DNA of 64,000 nucleotides from Caulobacter hibisci (GTDB lineage: Bacteria > Pseudomonadota > Alphaproteobacteria > Caulobacterales > Caulobacteraceae). Within the stretch, counting starts at the first letter, position 1. The number at the start of each line of letters is the position of its first letter. The stretch covers positions 124,001-188,000 of the forward strand of contig NZ_JADWOX010000005.1 of assembly GCF_016135805.1 (NCBI RefSeq), read 5' to 3'. A program made the translations under genes and the position numbers. The notes under the pieces were generated by a model, which was given only the letters and a program-made list of their open reading frames with translations, searched no databases and was not told the origin of the DNA. This document shows positions 16,394-25,883 of this stretch, piece after piece.

Positions 16394-16741
16394 ATGCGCG
16401 GCCTTCGCCTTGCCTTGCTGGTCCTGATCGCGGTCGCCTTCGCGGCCGGCGGAATCATGCGCGCCGCGCCCGCGCAGGCCTCGGTCATGCCGCCCTGCCA
16501 CGAGATGGCGATGGACGACATGGCGGGCATGCATCACGCGCCTGCTCCGGCCGACGCCGACCACAAGTCCAAGCCCGGGGCCATGGCGACCAGCTGCTGC
16601 GTCGGCTGCCTGCCGGCCGGCCAGCGCGTCGTCGCCGGTGAGCTCGCCTCACGCGCCGCCACGGCCGTGGAGTTCGTTGCCCTCAATCATGCCCTCGACG
16701 GCCTGGACGCCACGCCGGAGCCCCGCCCTCCGCGCGGCTGA
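16394..16741 (+). CDS. secreted Met/His/Cys-rich small protein, possibly copper-binding
   Basis: The 115 residues begin with a signal peptide or membrane anchor (RLALLVLIAVAFAAGG), then MPPCHEMAMDDMAGMHH, rich in Met and His, and a CCVGC motif near residue 65. These residues are typical of copper-handling periplasmic proteins, but no named family was recognised. The ATG at 16394 was chosen over a TTG at 16358 because it begins the signal sequence. It lies 75 bases upstream of a Met/His-rich outer-membrane protein gene and is probably in the same operon. Confidence 0.65.
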   Translation: MRGLRLALLVLIAVAFAAGGIMRAAPAQASVMPPCHEMAMDDMAGMHHAPAPADADHKSKPGAMATSCCVGCLPAGQRVVAGELASRAATAVEFVALNHALDGLDATPEPRPPRG

Positions 16742-16816
16742 TCGCAAGACCGCGCGCCGCATCAGGCGCGCCCTCTCGAAACGTCTTACGATCACAGTTC
16801 CAAGAAAGGCAGTCCC

Positions 16817-18217
16817 ATGACCGCCCTCTCCTTCCGTGCGCGGCTGCTGGCCGGCGCGACCTTCTGCCTGGCCATCAACTCTCCTGCCCTGGCGCAGGAC
16901 CATCAGGACCATGCGGGCCACGCCATGCCCGCCGCCGCTCCAACCGCCGCTCCGGCCCAAGACGCCCCGCCAGCCGATCCGCATGCGGGCCACCAGATGG
17001 CCATGCCCGAGGACGACCAGGCCATGTCCGGTCACGATATGGGCGACATGGCTTCGGCCATGATGGTCAGCCCGCTGGGCGCCTATGCGATGACCCGCGA
17101 CGCCGGCGGCACCGCCTGGCAGCCCGACGCCACGCCGAACTTCGGCCTGATGAAGCACAGCGGCGACTGGATGCTGATGGGCCACGCCCTGCTGAACGGC
17201 GTCTATGTCGATCAGGGCGGACCGCGTGGCGGCTCCAAGGCCTTCGCGGCCGGCATGTTCATGGGCATGGCCCAGCGCCAGCTCGGTCCGGGCATGCTGG
17301 GCTTCAAGGCCATGGTCAGTCCCGACCCGCTGATGGGCAAGAGCGGCTATCCGCTGCTGATGGCCGTGGGCGAGACGGCCGACGGCGAGCATCCGCTGGT
17401 CGACCGCCAGCATCCGCACGATCTCTTCATGGAGCTGTCGGCCAGCTACAGCCTCAGCGTTGGAGAGAAATCCGACGTCTATCTCTATGCCGGCCTGCCC
17501 GGCTCGCCCGCCTACGGCCCGCCGGCCTTCATGCACCGGGCCTCGTCGATGGACAGCCCAGAAGCGCCGATCAGCCACCACTGGTTCGACTCGACGCACA
17601 TTACCTTCGGCGTCGTCACGGCCGGCTTCTCGCATGACGACTGGAAGATCGAGACCAGCGCCTTCCGGGGCCGCGAGCCCGACCAGAAGCGCTACGACAT
17701 CGAGACCGGCCAGTTGGACAGCGTCTCGGCCCGGCTGTCGTACAATCCGACGCCGAACTTGGCCCTGCAGACCAGCTGGGCCAAGATCAACAGCCCCGAG
17801 GCCCTGGATCCCGACAGCGACGAGGCCCGCGCCTCGGCCAGCGCGCTCTATGCCCGGCCGCTGGGGCAGGACGGCTCGATCAGCGCCACCCTGGCCTGGT
17901 CGCGCAAGGACCGGATCCCCGGCGACGCCCTACAGGCCTGGCTGGCCGAAGGGGCGGTCAAGCCGAACGACCGCTGGACCCTGTTCGCCCGCGCCGAGCA
18001 GGTGGAGCAGGACGAGCTGGCCGATCATCACGGCACCCATCACGGCGAGGTCTATACGGTCCGCCGCGTCTCGCTGGGGGCGATCCGGGACTTCGCCTTG
18101 GCGCCCGGCGTGAAGTTCGGCGTCGGCGGTTTGGTCAGCGCCTATGACGCGCCGGAGGTCCTCGGCTACGGCGATCCGACCGGCGGCATGGCCTTCGTCC
18201 GGTTGAGGATCGGCTAG
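16817..18217 (+). CDS. Met/His-rich outer-membrane beta-barrel protein, copper-resistance type
   Basis: This 466-residue exported protein starts with a signal peptide (cleavage after NSPALAQ, near residue 26). A His/Met-rich region follows (DHQDHAGHAM, HAGHQMAMPEDDQ, MSGHDMGDMASAMM), then a barrel-like domain with alternating aromatic strands ending in FVRLRIG. The His/Met clusters suggest copper binding, as in CopB/PcoB-like proteins, although the body is not clearly PcoB. It follows the small Met/His/Cys-rich gene, so a two-gene metal-tolerance unit is inferred. Confidence 0.68.
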   Translation: MTALSFRARLLAGATFCLAINSPALAQDHQDHAGHAMPAAAPTAAPAQDAPPADPHAGHQMAMPEDDQAMSGHDMGDMASAMMVSPLGAYAMTRDAGGTAWQPDATPNFGLMKHSGDWMLMGHALLNGVYVDQGGPRGGSKAFAAGMFMGMAQRQLGPGMLGFKAMVSPDPLMGKSGYPLLMAVGETADGEHPLVDRQHPHDLFMELSASYSLSVGEKSDVYLYAGLPGSPAYGPPAFMHRASSMDSPEAPISHHWFDSTHITFGVVTAGFSHDDWKIETSAFRGREPDQKRYDIETGQLDSVSARLSYNPTPNLALQTSWAKINSPEALDPDSDEARASASALYARPLGQDGSISATLAWSRKDRIPGDALQAWLAEGAVKPNDRWTLFARAEQVEQDELADHHGTHHGEVYTVRRVSLGAIRDFALAPGVKFGVGGLVSAYDAPEVLGYGDPTGGMAFVRLRIG

Positions 18218-18254
18218 GCTTCCAAAGCCAAGCGTCAGATGACGTCCCCTACCA

Positions 18255-18350
18255 AGACGTCATCGCCCGCTTCATGCGGGCGACCCAAGCCGAATTTGCC
18301 AAGTCCCGACAAGCCGCTTGGGTCGCCCGGACAAGCCGGGCGATGACTTC
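18255..18350. repeat. intergenic inverted repeat, family R4
   Basis: GTCATCGCCCGCTTCATGCG with GGCGACCCAAG is followed by CTTGGGTCGCCCGGACAAGC and CGGGCGATGAC, forming a long imperfect palindrome. A second copy is at 55811-55890. It lies between the outer-membrane protein gene and the mucR terminator. Confidence 0.85.
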
Positions 18351-18390
18351 TAAAGGGGGAGCGAGTTTTCGAACTCCGCTGCCCCAAACA

Positions 18391-18420
18391 AAAAGCCCCG
18401 CCGTCGCCGGCGGGGCTTTT
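18391..18420. terminator. bidirectional hairpin terminator after mucR
   Basis: A perfect 13-bp stem (18391-18403 with 18408-18420) starts with AAAAGCCCCG and ends with CGGGGCTTTT around a four-base loop. It ends the second mucR gene and could also stop readthrough from 18217. Confidence 0.88.
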
Positions 18421-18442
18421 CATGTTTCGGAGGTCCGAAGGA

Positions 18443-18880
18443 TCAGGCCTTGCGGGCGCGAGCCTTGCCGGGGGCCTTGGCCTTGCGGCCGCCTTGACCC
18501 AGGCCCAGGGCCTTGGCCATGGCCGAGCGGGCTTCGCTGTAGGCCGGGGCGGTGGTCGGGTAGTCGGCCGGCAGGCCCCACTTGGACTTGTACTCGGCGA
18601 CGGTCATGCCGTGGGTCGTCAGGTGACGCTTCAGGGTCTTGTAGGGCTTGCCATCTTCGAAGCTGATCAGCGCGTCGGGCGTGATGCTCTTGCGGATCTG
18701 GGCCGGAGTAGCCTTGGTAACGGTCTCAGCCACCGGGGCTTCCGGCGAGCCAATTCCAGCCAGGGCGTCGTGCGTCGCACGAATCAACGCCGGCAGGTCA
18801 GAGACCGAGGTCGTGTTGTTGGCCACATAGTTCGCCACGATCTCGGCGGTCAGTTCGATCAGGGTAGCTTTGTCTTCCAC
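18443..18880 (-). CDS. mucR: MucR/Ros family transcriptional regulator (second copy)
   Basis: This is a paralog of the regulator at 4843-5262, of 145 residues. The finger region ISFEDGKPYKTLKRHLTTHG has Ser-Phe-Glu-Asp where the first copy has VCLED, so the zinc-ligand Cys is absent here while both His remain. The next block, TVAEYKSKWGLPADYPTTAP, is conserved. The start is GTG at 18880, with GGAG upstream; the open frame further upstream is not MucR-like. The last residues are basic (GRKAKAPGKARARKA). The AT-rich upstream region may be autoregulatory. Confidence 0.92.
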   Translation of the reverse strand: MEDKATLIELTAEIVANYVANNTTSVSDLPALIRATHDALAGIGSPEAPVAETVTKATPAQIRKSITPDALISFEDGKPYKTLKRHLTTHGMTVAEYKSKWGLPADYPTTAPAYSEARSAMAKALGLGQGGRKAKAPGKARARKA

Positions 18881-19274
18881 GGCGTCACTCCACAATGACT
18901 TTAAATTCGGAAATACACCCGCCCGGTGGAAATACAAGTACACAAATATCAAAACCGCCGACCAACGCTCCGCCAAAACAAGCTTTATTTCGTGGAAACA
19001 ATGACGAGGCCGATTTTCGGATACCGAAAAGATCAAGGCCAAGGCACACGTTCAAGTGCAGTTTGTACGGCCAAGCCATCTCGCAGATGCGAAGACCAGC
19101 AAGAAGAGGCGCGCACTGAAAATTTCCGCCGATAACGACGGTATCGAGAATGTTTGGGGACTCGGCCGCGCTTGGGCGCGGCTGGACTTCAGAACTGTCC
19201 GCCAGGCGCACAGATCAGAAGAAACTGCCGGGCGTTCCCGTGGGGAACGTCATCTGACTTGATAGGGAAGGAAG
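18881..19274. other. AT-richer upstream region of mucR, no gene seen
   Basis: The 394 bases are clearly richer in A and T than their surroundings. Open frames on both strands here lack ribosome-binding sites and protein-like composition. MucR proteins bind degenerate AT-rich DNA, so this may hold regulatory sites, but no specific box could be assigned. Confidence 0.5.
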
Positions 19275-19348
19275 TGGCTGGGGAACTAGGACTCGAACCT
19301 AGAATGACGGTACCAAAAACCGCAGTGTTACCATTACACCATTCCCCA
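19275..19348 (-). tRNA. tRNA-Gln (anticodon TTG)
   Basis: The minus strand begins TGGGGAATGGTGTAATGGTA. The anticodon loop TTTTGGT gives TTG. The T arm holds TAGGTTCGAGTCCTA, and the acceptor TTCCCCA-G-CCA has the CCA encoded at 19277-19275. All arms pair, with one G-U pair closing the anticodon stem. Confidence 0.95.
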
Positions 19349-19535
19349 GCAGGAACGGCTGCCGACCCAGGGGGCCGCGGCGAGGCGGTGGAGATAGCTC
19401 AGGATTCGGACGGTGGCAACGCCTCCAAATTCTTTTTTTGGCTCCATTTTCGCGCTTGCGGCGCTTCACCCCTCCCCCTATAAGGCGCCTCCCAAGTCGA
19501 AGCGTAGCCCCTCGGGGCGGCGGATTTGGAAAAGT

Positions 19536-19612
19536 CGGAGTGTGGCTCAGTCTGGTAGAGCACTGCGTTCGGGACGCAGGGGTCGCAGGTTCAAATCCTG
19601 CCACTCCGACCA
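19536..19612 (+). tRNA. tRNA-Pro (anticodon CGG)
   Basis: Acceptor CGGAGTG pairs with CACTCCG, followed by ACCA with the CCA encoded. The anticodon stem-loop CTGCG-TTCGGGA-CGCAG gives CGG. The T arm GCAGGTTCAAATCCTGC is intact. It is transcribed toward sppA, and the 181 bases between them show no other gene. Confidence 0.95.
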
Positions 19613-19793
19613 TCTTCTTTCCCGAAGAATTTCCCTTATTTGCACGATGACGCCGCAAGGCGTCGCAGGTTGCGCGCAGTTCATTTGACCGCGCCGCGAC
19701 AGTCGTTAGCTTGCATCGGTCTACACGCGCTGCAGCCGTCGAAATCGCAGACGCTTTCGGCATCACGCGTGAGCCTTCGCAACGGGATTTTCG

Positions 19794-21572
19794 ATGAAGC
19801 AGTTTCTCATGACCGTGGCCGGCGTCTTCGTCGGACTCGTGCTCTTTCTCGTCGGCGTCCCCTTCATCCTGATCGTGCTGGCGGCCGGCGCCGCCCGCCC
19901 CGCCCCCGTCCCGGCCCATTCGGTGCTGCAGCTGGACCTGCGCGGCGGCCTGACCGACCAGGAATCGCAGAACCCCTTCGCGGCCTTCGGCGGCGGCGGC
20001 CGTTCGGTTCTGGGCATCATAGAGGTGCTGCGCCGCGCCGAGACCGACGACAAGGTCAAGGGCGTGCTGGTGCGCCTGCCCGAGGGCGGCATCGCCCCGG
20101 CCTCTGCCGACGAGCTCGCCCAGGCCTTCAAGCACTTCCGCAGCGTCGGCAAGAAGCCGATCTTCGCCCACAGCCAGGGCCTCTATCCCTCGGGCATGGC
20201 GACCTCGACCTACCGCCTGGGCGCGGCCGCCAGCGCCTTCTGGATGCAGCCCGACAGCTCGCTGCAGGCCGTCGGCGTGTCCAGCGAGACGATGTTCTAC
20301 AAGCGCCTGTTCGACAAGTACGGCGTCAAGGCCGACTTCGAGCAGCGCTATGAATACAAGAACGCGGTCAATCCCTACCTGCACGACGACTTCACCCCCG
20401 CGCACCGCGAGGCGACGCTGTCGTGGATGGGCTCGATCTATACCAGCGCCCTCACCGCCGCCGCCCAGGACCGCAAGCTGGATCCGGCCCGCCTGATCAA
20501 GGCGATCGAGGCCGGCCCCTACAGCGCCCAGCAGGCACAAGGGCTGGGGCTGATCGACAAGGTCGGCCAGGTCAAGGAAGCGCAGGACGACCTGCTCGGC
20601 CGCGCCGGCAAGGGCGGCAAGCTGATCGAGTTCGACGACTACGCCTCGCGCTCCAAGAAGGACGCGGCCAAGACCGGCGCGGCCATCGCCGTGATCGGCG
20701 CCGAGGGCCCGATCGTCACCGGCTCGAACGCCCAGTCCTCGCCGTTCGGCGGCGACAGCACGATCTATTCGGACGAGGCCGCCAAGGCGATCTACGACGC
20801 CATCGAGGACAAGGACGTCAAGGCCATCGTCTTCCGCGTCTCCTCGCCCGGCGGGTCGGACACGGCTTCGGAACAGATCCTGGCGGCCGTCAGGGCCGCC
20901 AAGGCGGCCGGAAAGCCGGTCGTGGTCAGCATGGGCACCTACGCCGCTTCCGGCGGCTACTGGATCAGCAGCCAGGCCTCGTCGATCGTGGCCCAGCCCT
21001 CGACCCTGACGGGCTCGATCGGGGTGTTCGGCGGCAAGTTCGCCCTGGGCGACGCCCTGAGCCGCTTTGGCGTCGATACGCGCCAGGTGACGGTGGGCGG
21101 CGACTATGCCGGCGCCTTCGGCACGGGCGAGGGCTTCACGGCCGACCAGCGGGCCCGGTTCGCGGCCTGGATGGACCATATCTACGCCGGCTTCATCACC
21201 CGCGTGGCCGAGGGCCGCAAGCTGCCGCCCGAGCGCGTGCGCGAGATCGCCAAGGGTCGCGTCTGGACCGGCGCCCAGGCCAAGGACCTGGGCCTGGTGG
21301 ACGAACTGGGCGGCTTCTACGACGCCGTCGAGAAGGCCAAGGCCCTGGCCGGCCTGAAGGGCGATGTCCGCCTCAAGAAGATGGGCGGCCCCAAGTCGCC
21401 GTTCGACGCCCTGGAACGCGCCCTGGGGGTCAGCTCGACCTCCATGCGCACCGTGGCGGCCGCCGCCTGGATCCTGGGCGACCCGCGCTCCCAGGCGATC
21501 ATGGACGAGATGGCCAAGAGCCGCCTGCGGTCGCAGGGCGCCAGCGTGCTGGCCGATACGCCGCTGCATTGA
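19794..21572 (+). CDS. sppA: signal peptide peptidase SppA, long (67K) type
   Basis: SppA degrades cleaved signal peptides in the inner membrane. The 592 residues include one N-terminal membrane anchor (about residues 4-30) and tandem S49 domains. The dyad is visible: Lys189 in [11 protein letters not shown] of the first half and Ser386 in [12 protein letters not shown] of the second half, as in E. coli SppA. The length matches the long form. A hairpin terminator follows. It is monocistronic. Confidence 0.93.
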   Translation: MKQFLMTVAGVFVGLVLFLVGVPFILIVLAAGAARPAPVPAHSVLQLDLRGGLTDQESQNPFAAFGGGGRSVLGIIEVLRRAETDDKVKGVLVRLPEGGIAPASADELAQAFKHFRSVGKKPIFAHSQGLYPSGMATSTYRLGAAASAFWMQPDSSLQAVGVSSETMFYKRLFDKYGVKADFEQRYEYKNAVNPYLHDDFTPAHREATLSWMGSIYTSALTAAAQDRKLDPARLIKAIEAGPYSAQQAQGLGLIDKVGQVKEAQDDLLGRAGKGGKLIEFDDYASRSKKDAAKTGAAIAVIGAEGPIVTGSNAQSSPFGGDSTIYSDEAAKAIYDAIEDKDVKAIVFRVSSPGGSDTASEQILAAVRAAKAAGKPVVVSMGTYAASGGYWISSQASSIVAQPSTLTGSIGVFGGKFALGDALSRFGVDTRQVTVGGDYAGAFGTGEGFTADQRARFAAWMDHIYAGFITRVAEGRKLPPERVREIAKGRVWTGAQAKDLGLVDELGGFYDAVEKAKALAGLKGDVRLKKMGGPKSPFDALERALGVSSTSMRTVAAAAWILGDPRSQAIMDEMAKSRLRSQGASVLADTPLH

Positions 21573-21597
21573 TCCGCTCCGGCAGGTGACGAGAGAG

Positions 21598-21625
21598 AGG
21601 CCGCTCCGAAAGGGGCGGCCTTTTT
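21598..21625 (+). terminator. terminator after sppA
   Basis: AGGCCGCTCC, loop GAAA, GGGGCGGCCT, then TTTTT form a rho-independent terminator 25 bases after the sppA stop, with one T-G pair in the stem. Confidence 0.85.
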
Positions 21626-21639
21626 CGTTGTCCTTCTCC

Positions 21640-21920
21640 CTTTGCGGGGGAAGGTGGCGGCCGTTCACGAGGAACCTCCCCCTGTGGGAGAGGCGATCGC
21701 GCAGCGATCGGAGGGGGGAGTTTGTGCGAGGTTTGCCCACGCCTCGGAAGCTGAGAACGTCCCCCCACCGGCCTTCGGCCGCCTCCTCCACCGGGGAGGG
21801 TTCCGCTGGCGCGGCCCCCTCATTCGCTCCGCGGCAGCTCCCCCAAAGGGGGAGCATCTAGGCGCTCAAGATCCTCCCCCTCTGGGGGAGGTGGCCCCTA
21901 GGGCCGGAGGGGGCAGGCAC
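21640..21920. repeat. cluster of family R6 intergenic repeats
   Basis: Several overlapping units occur, such as CTCCCCCTGTGGGAG, CCTTCGGCCGCC, CCCCCAAAGGGGGAGC and CCCCCTCTGGGGGAGG in alternating orientation, related to 15679-15783. No gene was seen in this stretch. Confidence 0.75.
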
Positions 21921-21947
21921 GGCGCTTCGTCCTCGCGCTTTCGCTAC

Positions 21948-22436
21948 GAGTTGATTGGAGAGGGCGCGGGGCGTCCGGGCATCGCCCGGAGGTGTGAGTT
22001 TTGAATACCGTTTCGACGAAGCTCTGACGCCCCGCGCGATCGTTATCCCTCAGGCCGGGGCGCGCGGGCCTCTTCCGCCCTGTGCCCCTTCCCCATGCAA
22101 TGCGCCCCGTTTCTTGGCGGCCAGGCGTGCATGCGGCGCGGACCCTCGGACGGGCGGGAGCCTATTTAGGCAAGCTCCCGATGGATGGGTTTACGTCCCC
22201 CATCCTCATTTAAGCCCGGCCCGGTCCTGCTCACGCAACTCCGGCGGCCCCGCTCGATCGCATCGCCGTCGCACGCTTCGGGCCGGATCCTTGCGCCCTC
22301 TCCCTGCAACGGGACAGCTGTGATTATGCGGGTGATCTGGACGCGTCTGATCCACGGGCGTGAGAAAGTTGTAAGCGGTTGAATTCATTGGATTTCGCGG
22401 CGAGTTCGCCGGGGACCGACGGCGCTCTATCCCCGT
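21948..22436 (+). repeat. 489-bp structured repeat, copy B
   Basis: This is the inverted partner of 5505-5993. Hairpins seen in copy A persist here: 21974-21980 with 21984-21990, and 22155-22161 with 22174-22180. The loop of the second hairpin differs (12 bases against 13) while both stems are kept. A one-base indel near 22165 and a length change near 22215 shift any reading frame, so the apparent open frame is not a conserved gene. It lies between sppA and a TonB receptor gene. Confidence 0.85.
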
Positions 22437-22478
22437 CGGCCCGACCCGCGCGCTCCTTCCCTCCGGAACGCGCAAACA

Positions 22479-22507
22479 AAAACGGCGGGCCCCGGAGGAC
22501 CCGCCGT
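22479..22507 (-). terminator. terminator of the TonB-dependent receptor gene
   Basis: The stem ACGGCGGG pairs with CCCGCCGT at 22482-22507. On the minus strand it is followed by TTTTTGTTTG, a good U-tract. It lies about 55 bases after the receptor stop. Confidence 0.8.
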
Positions 22508-22561
22508 GATCGTTTTCGCGCCTGGCGGCCCGAAGGGCCGCCAGGTTGAAGGTCGCTTCGA

Positions 22562-25429
22562 CTAGAAGCGGGTCTTCAGCGAGACGTAGTAGCGGCGGCC
22601 GAGCACGTCGTAGGTCGACGGGTCGGTGTTGGCCTGGATGTTCGACGAGAAGACCGGCGGTTGCTTGTCGGCGACGTTGTAGACGCCCGCGCGCACTTGC
22701 ACCATGTCGGTGATCTTCCAGGCGCCGTTCAGATCGAAGTAGTTGAACGACTTGATCTTCTCGGAGCTGTCGCCAGCGTCGAGCATCGAGTCGATGTAGC
22801 GCCAGCGGACGCCCAGCTCGGCCGGACCGAACGAGTAGGTGGCCGAGGTCATGACCTTCCACTCCGGCTTGGCGACGGCGACGCTGCTGACCGAGGTGTT
22901 GCCGATCGTGCCCTTCAGCGAGTCGATGGGCTCGCCCGGCAGGCTCTGGACGTCGAACTTGTCGAGGTAGTTGCCCACGACGTTGAAGGCCAGCGAACCA
23001 TAGTCGTCGCTCAGGCCGACCGCGCCCAGACCGAAGCCCCAGTCGAGCTGGAAGTCGACGCCCGAGGTCTCGTAGGTGGCGAGGTTCAGGTTGGTGAGGG
23101 TCAGGGTCAGGATTTCACCCGTCTCGGTGCTGCGGTTGAAGAGACCGCAGTAGAACGAGGCGCCCGTACCGCCACCATAGCACTTGTCCAGGGCCAGGCC
23201 GGCGTCGACGGTGCCGATCGCGTCCTTGATCTTGATCGAGTAGTAGTCGACCGAGGCCGACAGCTTTTCGAACAGCGGGTTGTCGAAGCGCGGGGTCCAC
23301 ACCACGCCGACCGAGTAGGTGTCGGCGGTTTCTTCCTTCAGGTCCGGGTTGCCGCCGAGCAGGGCGTTAACCTGGGTGTTGGGGTAGGTGTAGGTGTCGA
23401 TGATCGCCTGCGGCACACCTTGAGCCAGGCAGAGCGTGCGGACGGCGGCCGCGTTGGAGCCGGTGCGAGCGCGGCTGTCGATGGCGCACGGATCGTCGAT
23501 GATCTGCGGGAAGCCCTGGGCCTGCGGCGAGTAGAGTTCGCCGATGCTGGGAGCGCGAACGCCACGCGAGTAGCCGCCGCGGAAGCGGACGCCGTCGACC
23601 ACTTCCCAGTCGCCGTCGACCTTGAAGGCCGAGACCGAACCGACGGTGTTGTAGTCCGAGAAGCGATAGCCGCCCGTGACGTTCAGAGCCTTGATGAACG
23701 GCAGGTCCTTCAGGACCGGCACGAGCACTTCGGTGTAGAGGTCGTAGACGTCGACCGAAGCGGCCAAGGCGTCGTTGGCGTTGAAGCCGATGACGTCGCC
23801 GGTCGAGAGCAGCGAGTCCGGAACGTAGTCGTACTTGTCCGAACGGTAGCTCGTACCGGCGGCGGCGCGGACTTCACCGGCCGGCAGGGTGAACAGGCCG
23901 CCTTGCAGGTTCAGCTCGACCGAGCGTTGCTCGTAGCTGGTCCAGTTCTTGGTCGTGCGGCCGATGTAGCTGGCGCACTCGCCCGACAGCGGCTGCAGGC
24001 CGAAGGGGTTGTAGCCGCCGGCGCAGATGCTGGCGCCGCCATCGGCGGCGTCGAGCAGGCTTTGAACCGACGAACGGCTCACGTTGCCACGCTGGATTTC
24101 GTTCTGCTCGGACTTGCCGTACGAACCGAACAGATCCCAGGTCCAGTCGCGGAAGCTGGTCTTGCCGCGAACGCCGGTGGTCAGTTGGAACACGTTGAAC
24201 GTGGTCTCAGAGATACGCGGGCCAAGGTCCGAGAAGCGCTTGCGCAGCAGGAAGTTGGCGGTCGGGTTGGCGCGGCTGGCCAGCAGGGTCGCCAGGTCGG
24301 CCGGGATGAAGGGGTTGGTGGCCTTCACCGAGAAACCGGTCGCGGCCGCGGCCGGCGACGGGGCCAGCACGGTGCGCGAGTCGTAGTGGGTGAAGTTGAA
24401 CGAGGTGTAGGCCTCGATGTTCTCGGTGACGTCGTAGTCGAGGGTGCCGAACGCCGAGTAGCGGGTCAGCGGCAGTTGCAGCAGGTTCAGCGGGCCGGTG
24501 TTGTAGTTGCCGGTCACCGGGATCGTCGAGTAGTCGATCGCGGTCGAACCACGGTAGTTGGTGCCGTTGCGGAACAGCGTACCGTCGTTGTTGAAGCCGA
24601 GGTTCGCGCCAGCGGCCACAGTGCCCGCGGCAATGCCGTACTTGGCGAACACGGCGTTCATCGCCGCTTGCGTGGGCAGGTTGGTGCCCGAAGCATCGTA
24701 ACGGCCGTAGGGCGAGGTCGCCGAGGCGCCCGACACCGACGAGAACTCGCGGGCGGCGTTCAGGATTTCGCCGCGCTGCGAGTAGCTCAGCGAGATGATC
24801 GCGTGGCCCTTGTCTTCGGCGAAGTCGGAACCGCCGGTGACGCTGACCGAGGTTTCCTTGCCGTCCTTGGCGTCGGTGATGCCGTACGAGGCGTCGACCT
24901 GCAGGCCCGAGAAGCGGTTGTTGAGCTTGAAGTTGACGACCCCGGCCATGGCGTCCGAGCCATAGGTCGCCGAGGCGCCGCCGGTGATCACTTCGATGTT
25001 CTGGAGGATGGCGCTGGGGATCAGGTTGACGTCGACCGTGCCGTCAGAATTCGACGGAACGATGCGGTGGCCGTCCATCAGCACCAGAGTGCGGTTCGAC
25101 CCCAGACCGCGCAGCTGGATGTTGGCCTGGCCGCCGTTCGACGGGTTGTTCGAGGTGGACGAAACGCCCGGCACGAACTGCGGCATCTGGTTCAGCAGCG
25201 TGTCGACGGTGACCGAGCCGGTCTTCGCCAGTTGCTCCTGACCGACCGACACGATCGGGCTGTTCGAGACGTAGTCCGGGCGCGCGATGCGCGAACCGGT
25301 GACGACGACGGCTTCGATTTCCGTCGAGTCGCTTTCGGGCGCGGTTTGCGCCGACGCCACGCCAGCGCTGGCGGCGGCGATGGCGAGGCCGCTGATGATG
25401 GTGGTCGTCAGCAGGCGCTTACGCGTCAT
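22562..25429 (-). CDS. TonB-dependent outer-membrane receptor
   Basis: This 955-residue receptor would import an unknown ligand across the outer membrane with energy from TonB-ExbBD. It has a signal peptide (cleavage after AGVASAQ), a TonB-box-like EIEAVVVTGSRIARPD, a plug domain (QANIQLRGLGSNRTLVLMDG; GASATYGSDAMAGVVNF), a long barrel, and ends with YYVSLKTRF, with the C-terminal Phe used for barrel assembly. The ATG at 25429 starts the signal peptide. Its size and plug resemble Caulobacter carbohydrate- or peptide-type receptors more than siderophore receptors. Confidence 0.92.
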   Translation of the reverse strand: MTRKRLLTTTIISGLAIAAASAGVASAQTAPESDSTEIEAVVVTGSRIARPDYVSNSPIVSVGQEQLAKTGSVTVDTLLNQMPQFVPGVSSTSNNPSNGGQANIQLRGLGSNRTLVLMDGHRIVPSNSDGTVDVNLIPSAILQNIEVITGGASATYGSDAMAGVVNFKLNNRFSGLQVDASYGITDAKDGKETSVSVTGGSDFAEDKGHAIISLSYSQRGEILNAAREFSSVSGASATSPYGRYDASGTNLPTQAAMNAVFAKYGIAAGTVAAGANLGFNNDGTLFRNGTNYRGSTAIDYSTIPVTGNYNTGPLNLLQLPLTRYSAFGTLDYDVTENIEAYTSFNFTHYDSRTVLAPSPAAAATGFSVKATNPFIPADLATLLASRANPTANFLLRKRFSDLGPRISETTFNVFQLTTGVRGKTSFRDWTWDLFGSYGKSEQNEIQRGNVSRSSVQSLLDAADGGASICAGGYNPFGLQPLSGECASYIGRTTKNWTSYEQRSVELNLQGGLFTLPAGEVRAAAGTSYRSDKYDYVPDSLLSTGDVIGFNANDALAASVDVYDLYTEVLVPVLKDLPFIKALNVTGGYRFSDYNTVGSVSAFKVDGDWEVVDGVRFRGGYSRGVRAPSIGELYSPQAQGFPQIIDDPCAIDSRARTGSNAAAVRTLCLAQGVPQAIIDTYTYPNTQVNALLGGNPDLKEETADTYSVGVVWTPRFDNPLFEKLSASVDYYSIKIKDAIGTVDAGLALDKCYGGGTGASFYCGLFNRSTETGEILTLTLTNLNLATYETSGVDFQLDWGFGLGAVGLSDDYGSLAFNVVGNYLDKFDVQSLPGEPIDSLKGTIGNTSVSSVAVAKPEWKVMTSATYSFGPAELGVRWRYIDSMLDAGDSSEKIKSFNYFDLNGAWKITDMVQVRAGVYNVADKQPPVFSSNIQANTDPSTYDVLGRRYYVSLKTRF

Positions 25430-25883
25430 CTGAATCTTCAATGGAATCCCTCCGAGAATGGGCCTGGCCCCGGACGATGTCGCCGGCGACCCGCCCACGT
25501 CTTGCAATCCCAGGCTGCTCACAGCCCGGTTGGCGGGGACGTTAGGTGCGGCCGATCGAAGCGGTCAATTACGATTACCGTTATGTAACGCGAAGCATCC
25601 TTGCTGTCGCAAATTGAACACACCGCTGTCGCCTTTGCGGCAATTAGGTGCGCATTCCACCCAAGACCCAAGGTCAAGCTTGGCGATGGGTGTTCGTTTG
25701 AGTCCTCAGGATAGCAAATTTCTCCGCCTTGAAATAACGTAGCTACCGGAAGATGTTCATTCCCTGAAACGGATTTTTGGAAGTTCATGCCTCCACGCCG
25801 GGAGTGATCGCTACTGGTGAGAAACAATCTGCCCCGTGTCGTTTAGATCACGCGCCATCCATTCCCCGTCTCCGGAACAGCCC
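25430..25883. other. 454-base intergenic promoter region
   Basis: It separates the divergent TonB receptor gene and an exported-protein gene. It is AT-richer than flanking genes from about 25560. No operator, RNA gene or credible small gene was identified; both promoters must lie here. Confidence 0.5.

Noticed and set aside
22661..25588. A 975-codon plus-strand open frame
   Set aside because: It is antisense to the TonB receptor gene, is very rich in Val/Gly/Arg/Asp, and has no domain. It reflects the GC-rich third position of the true gene.
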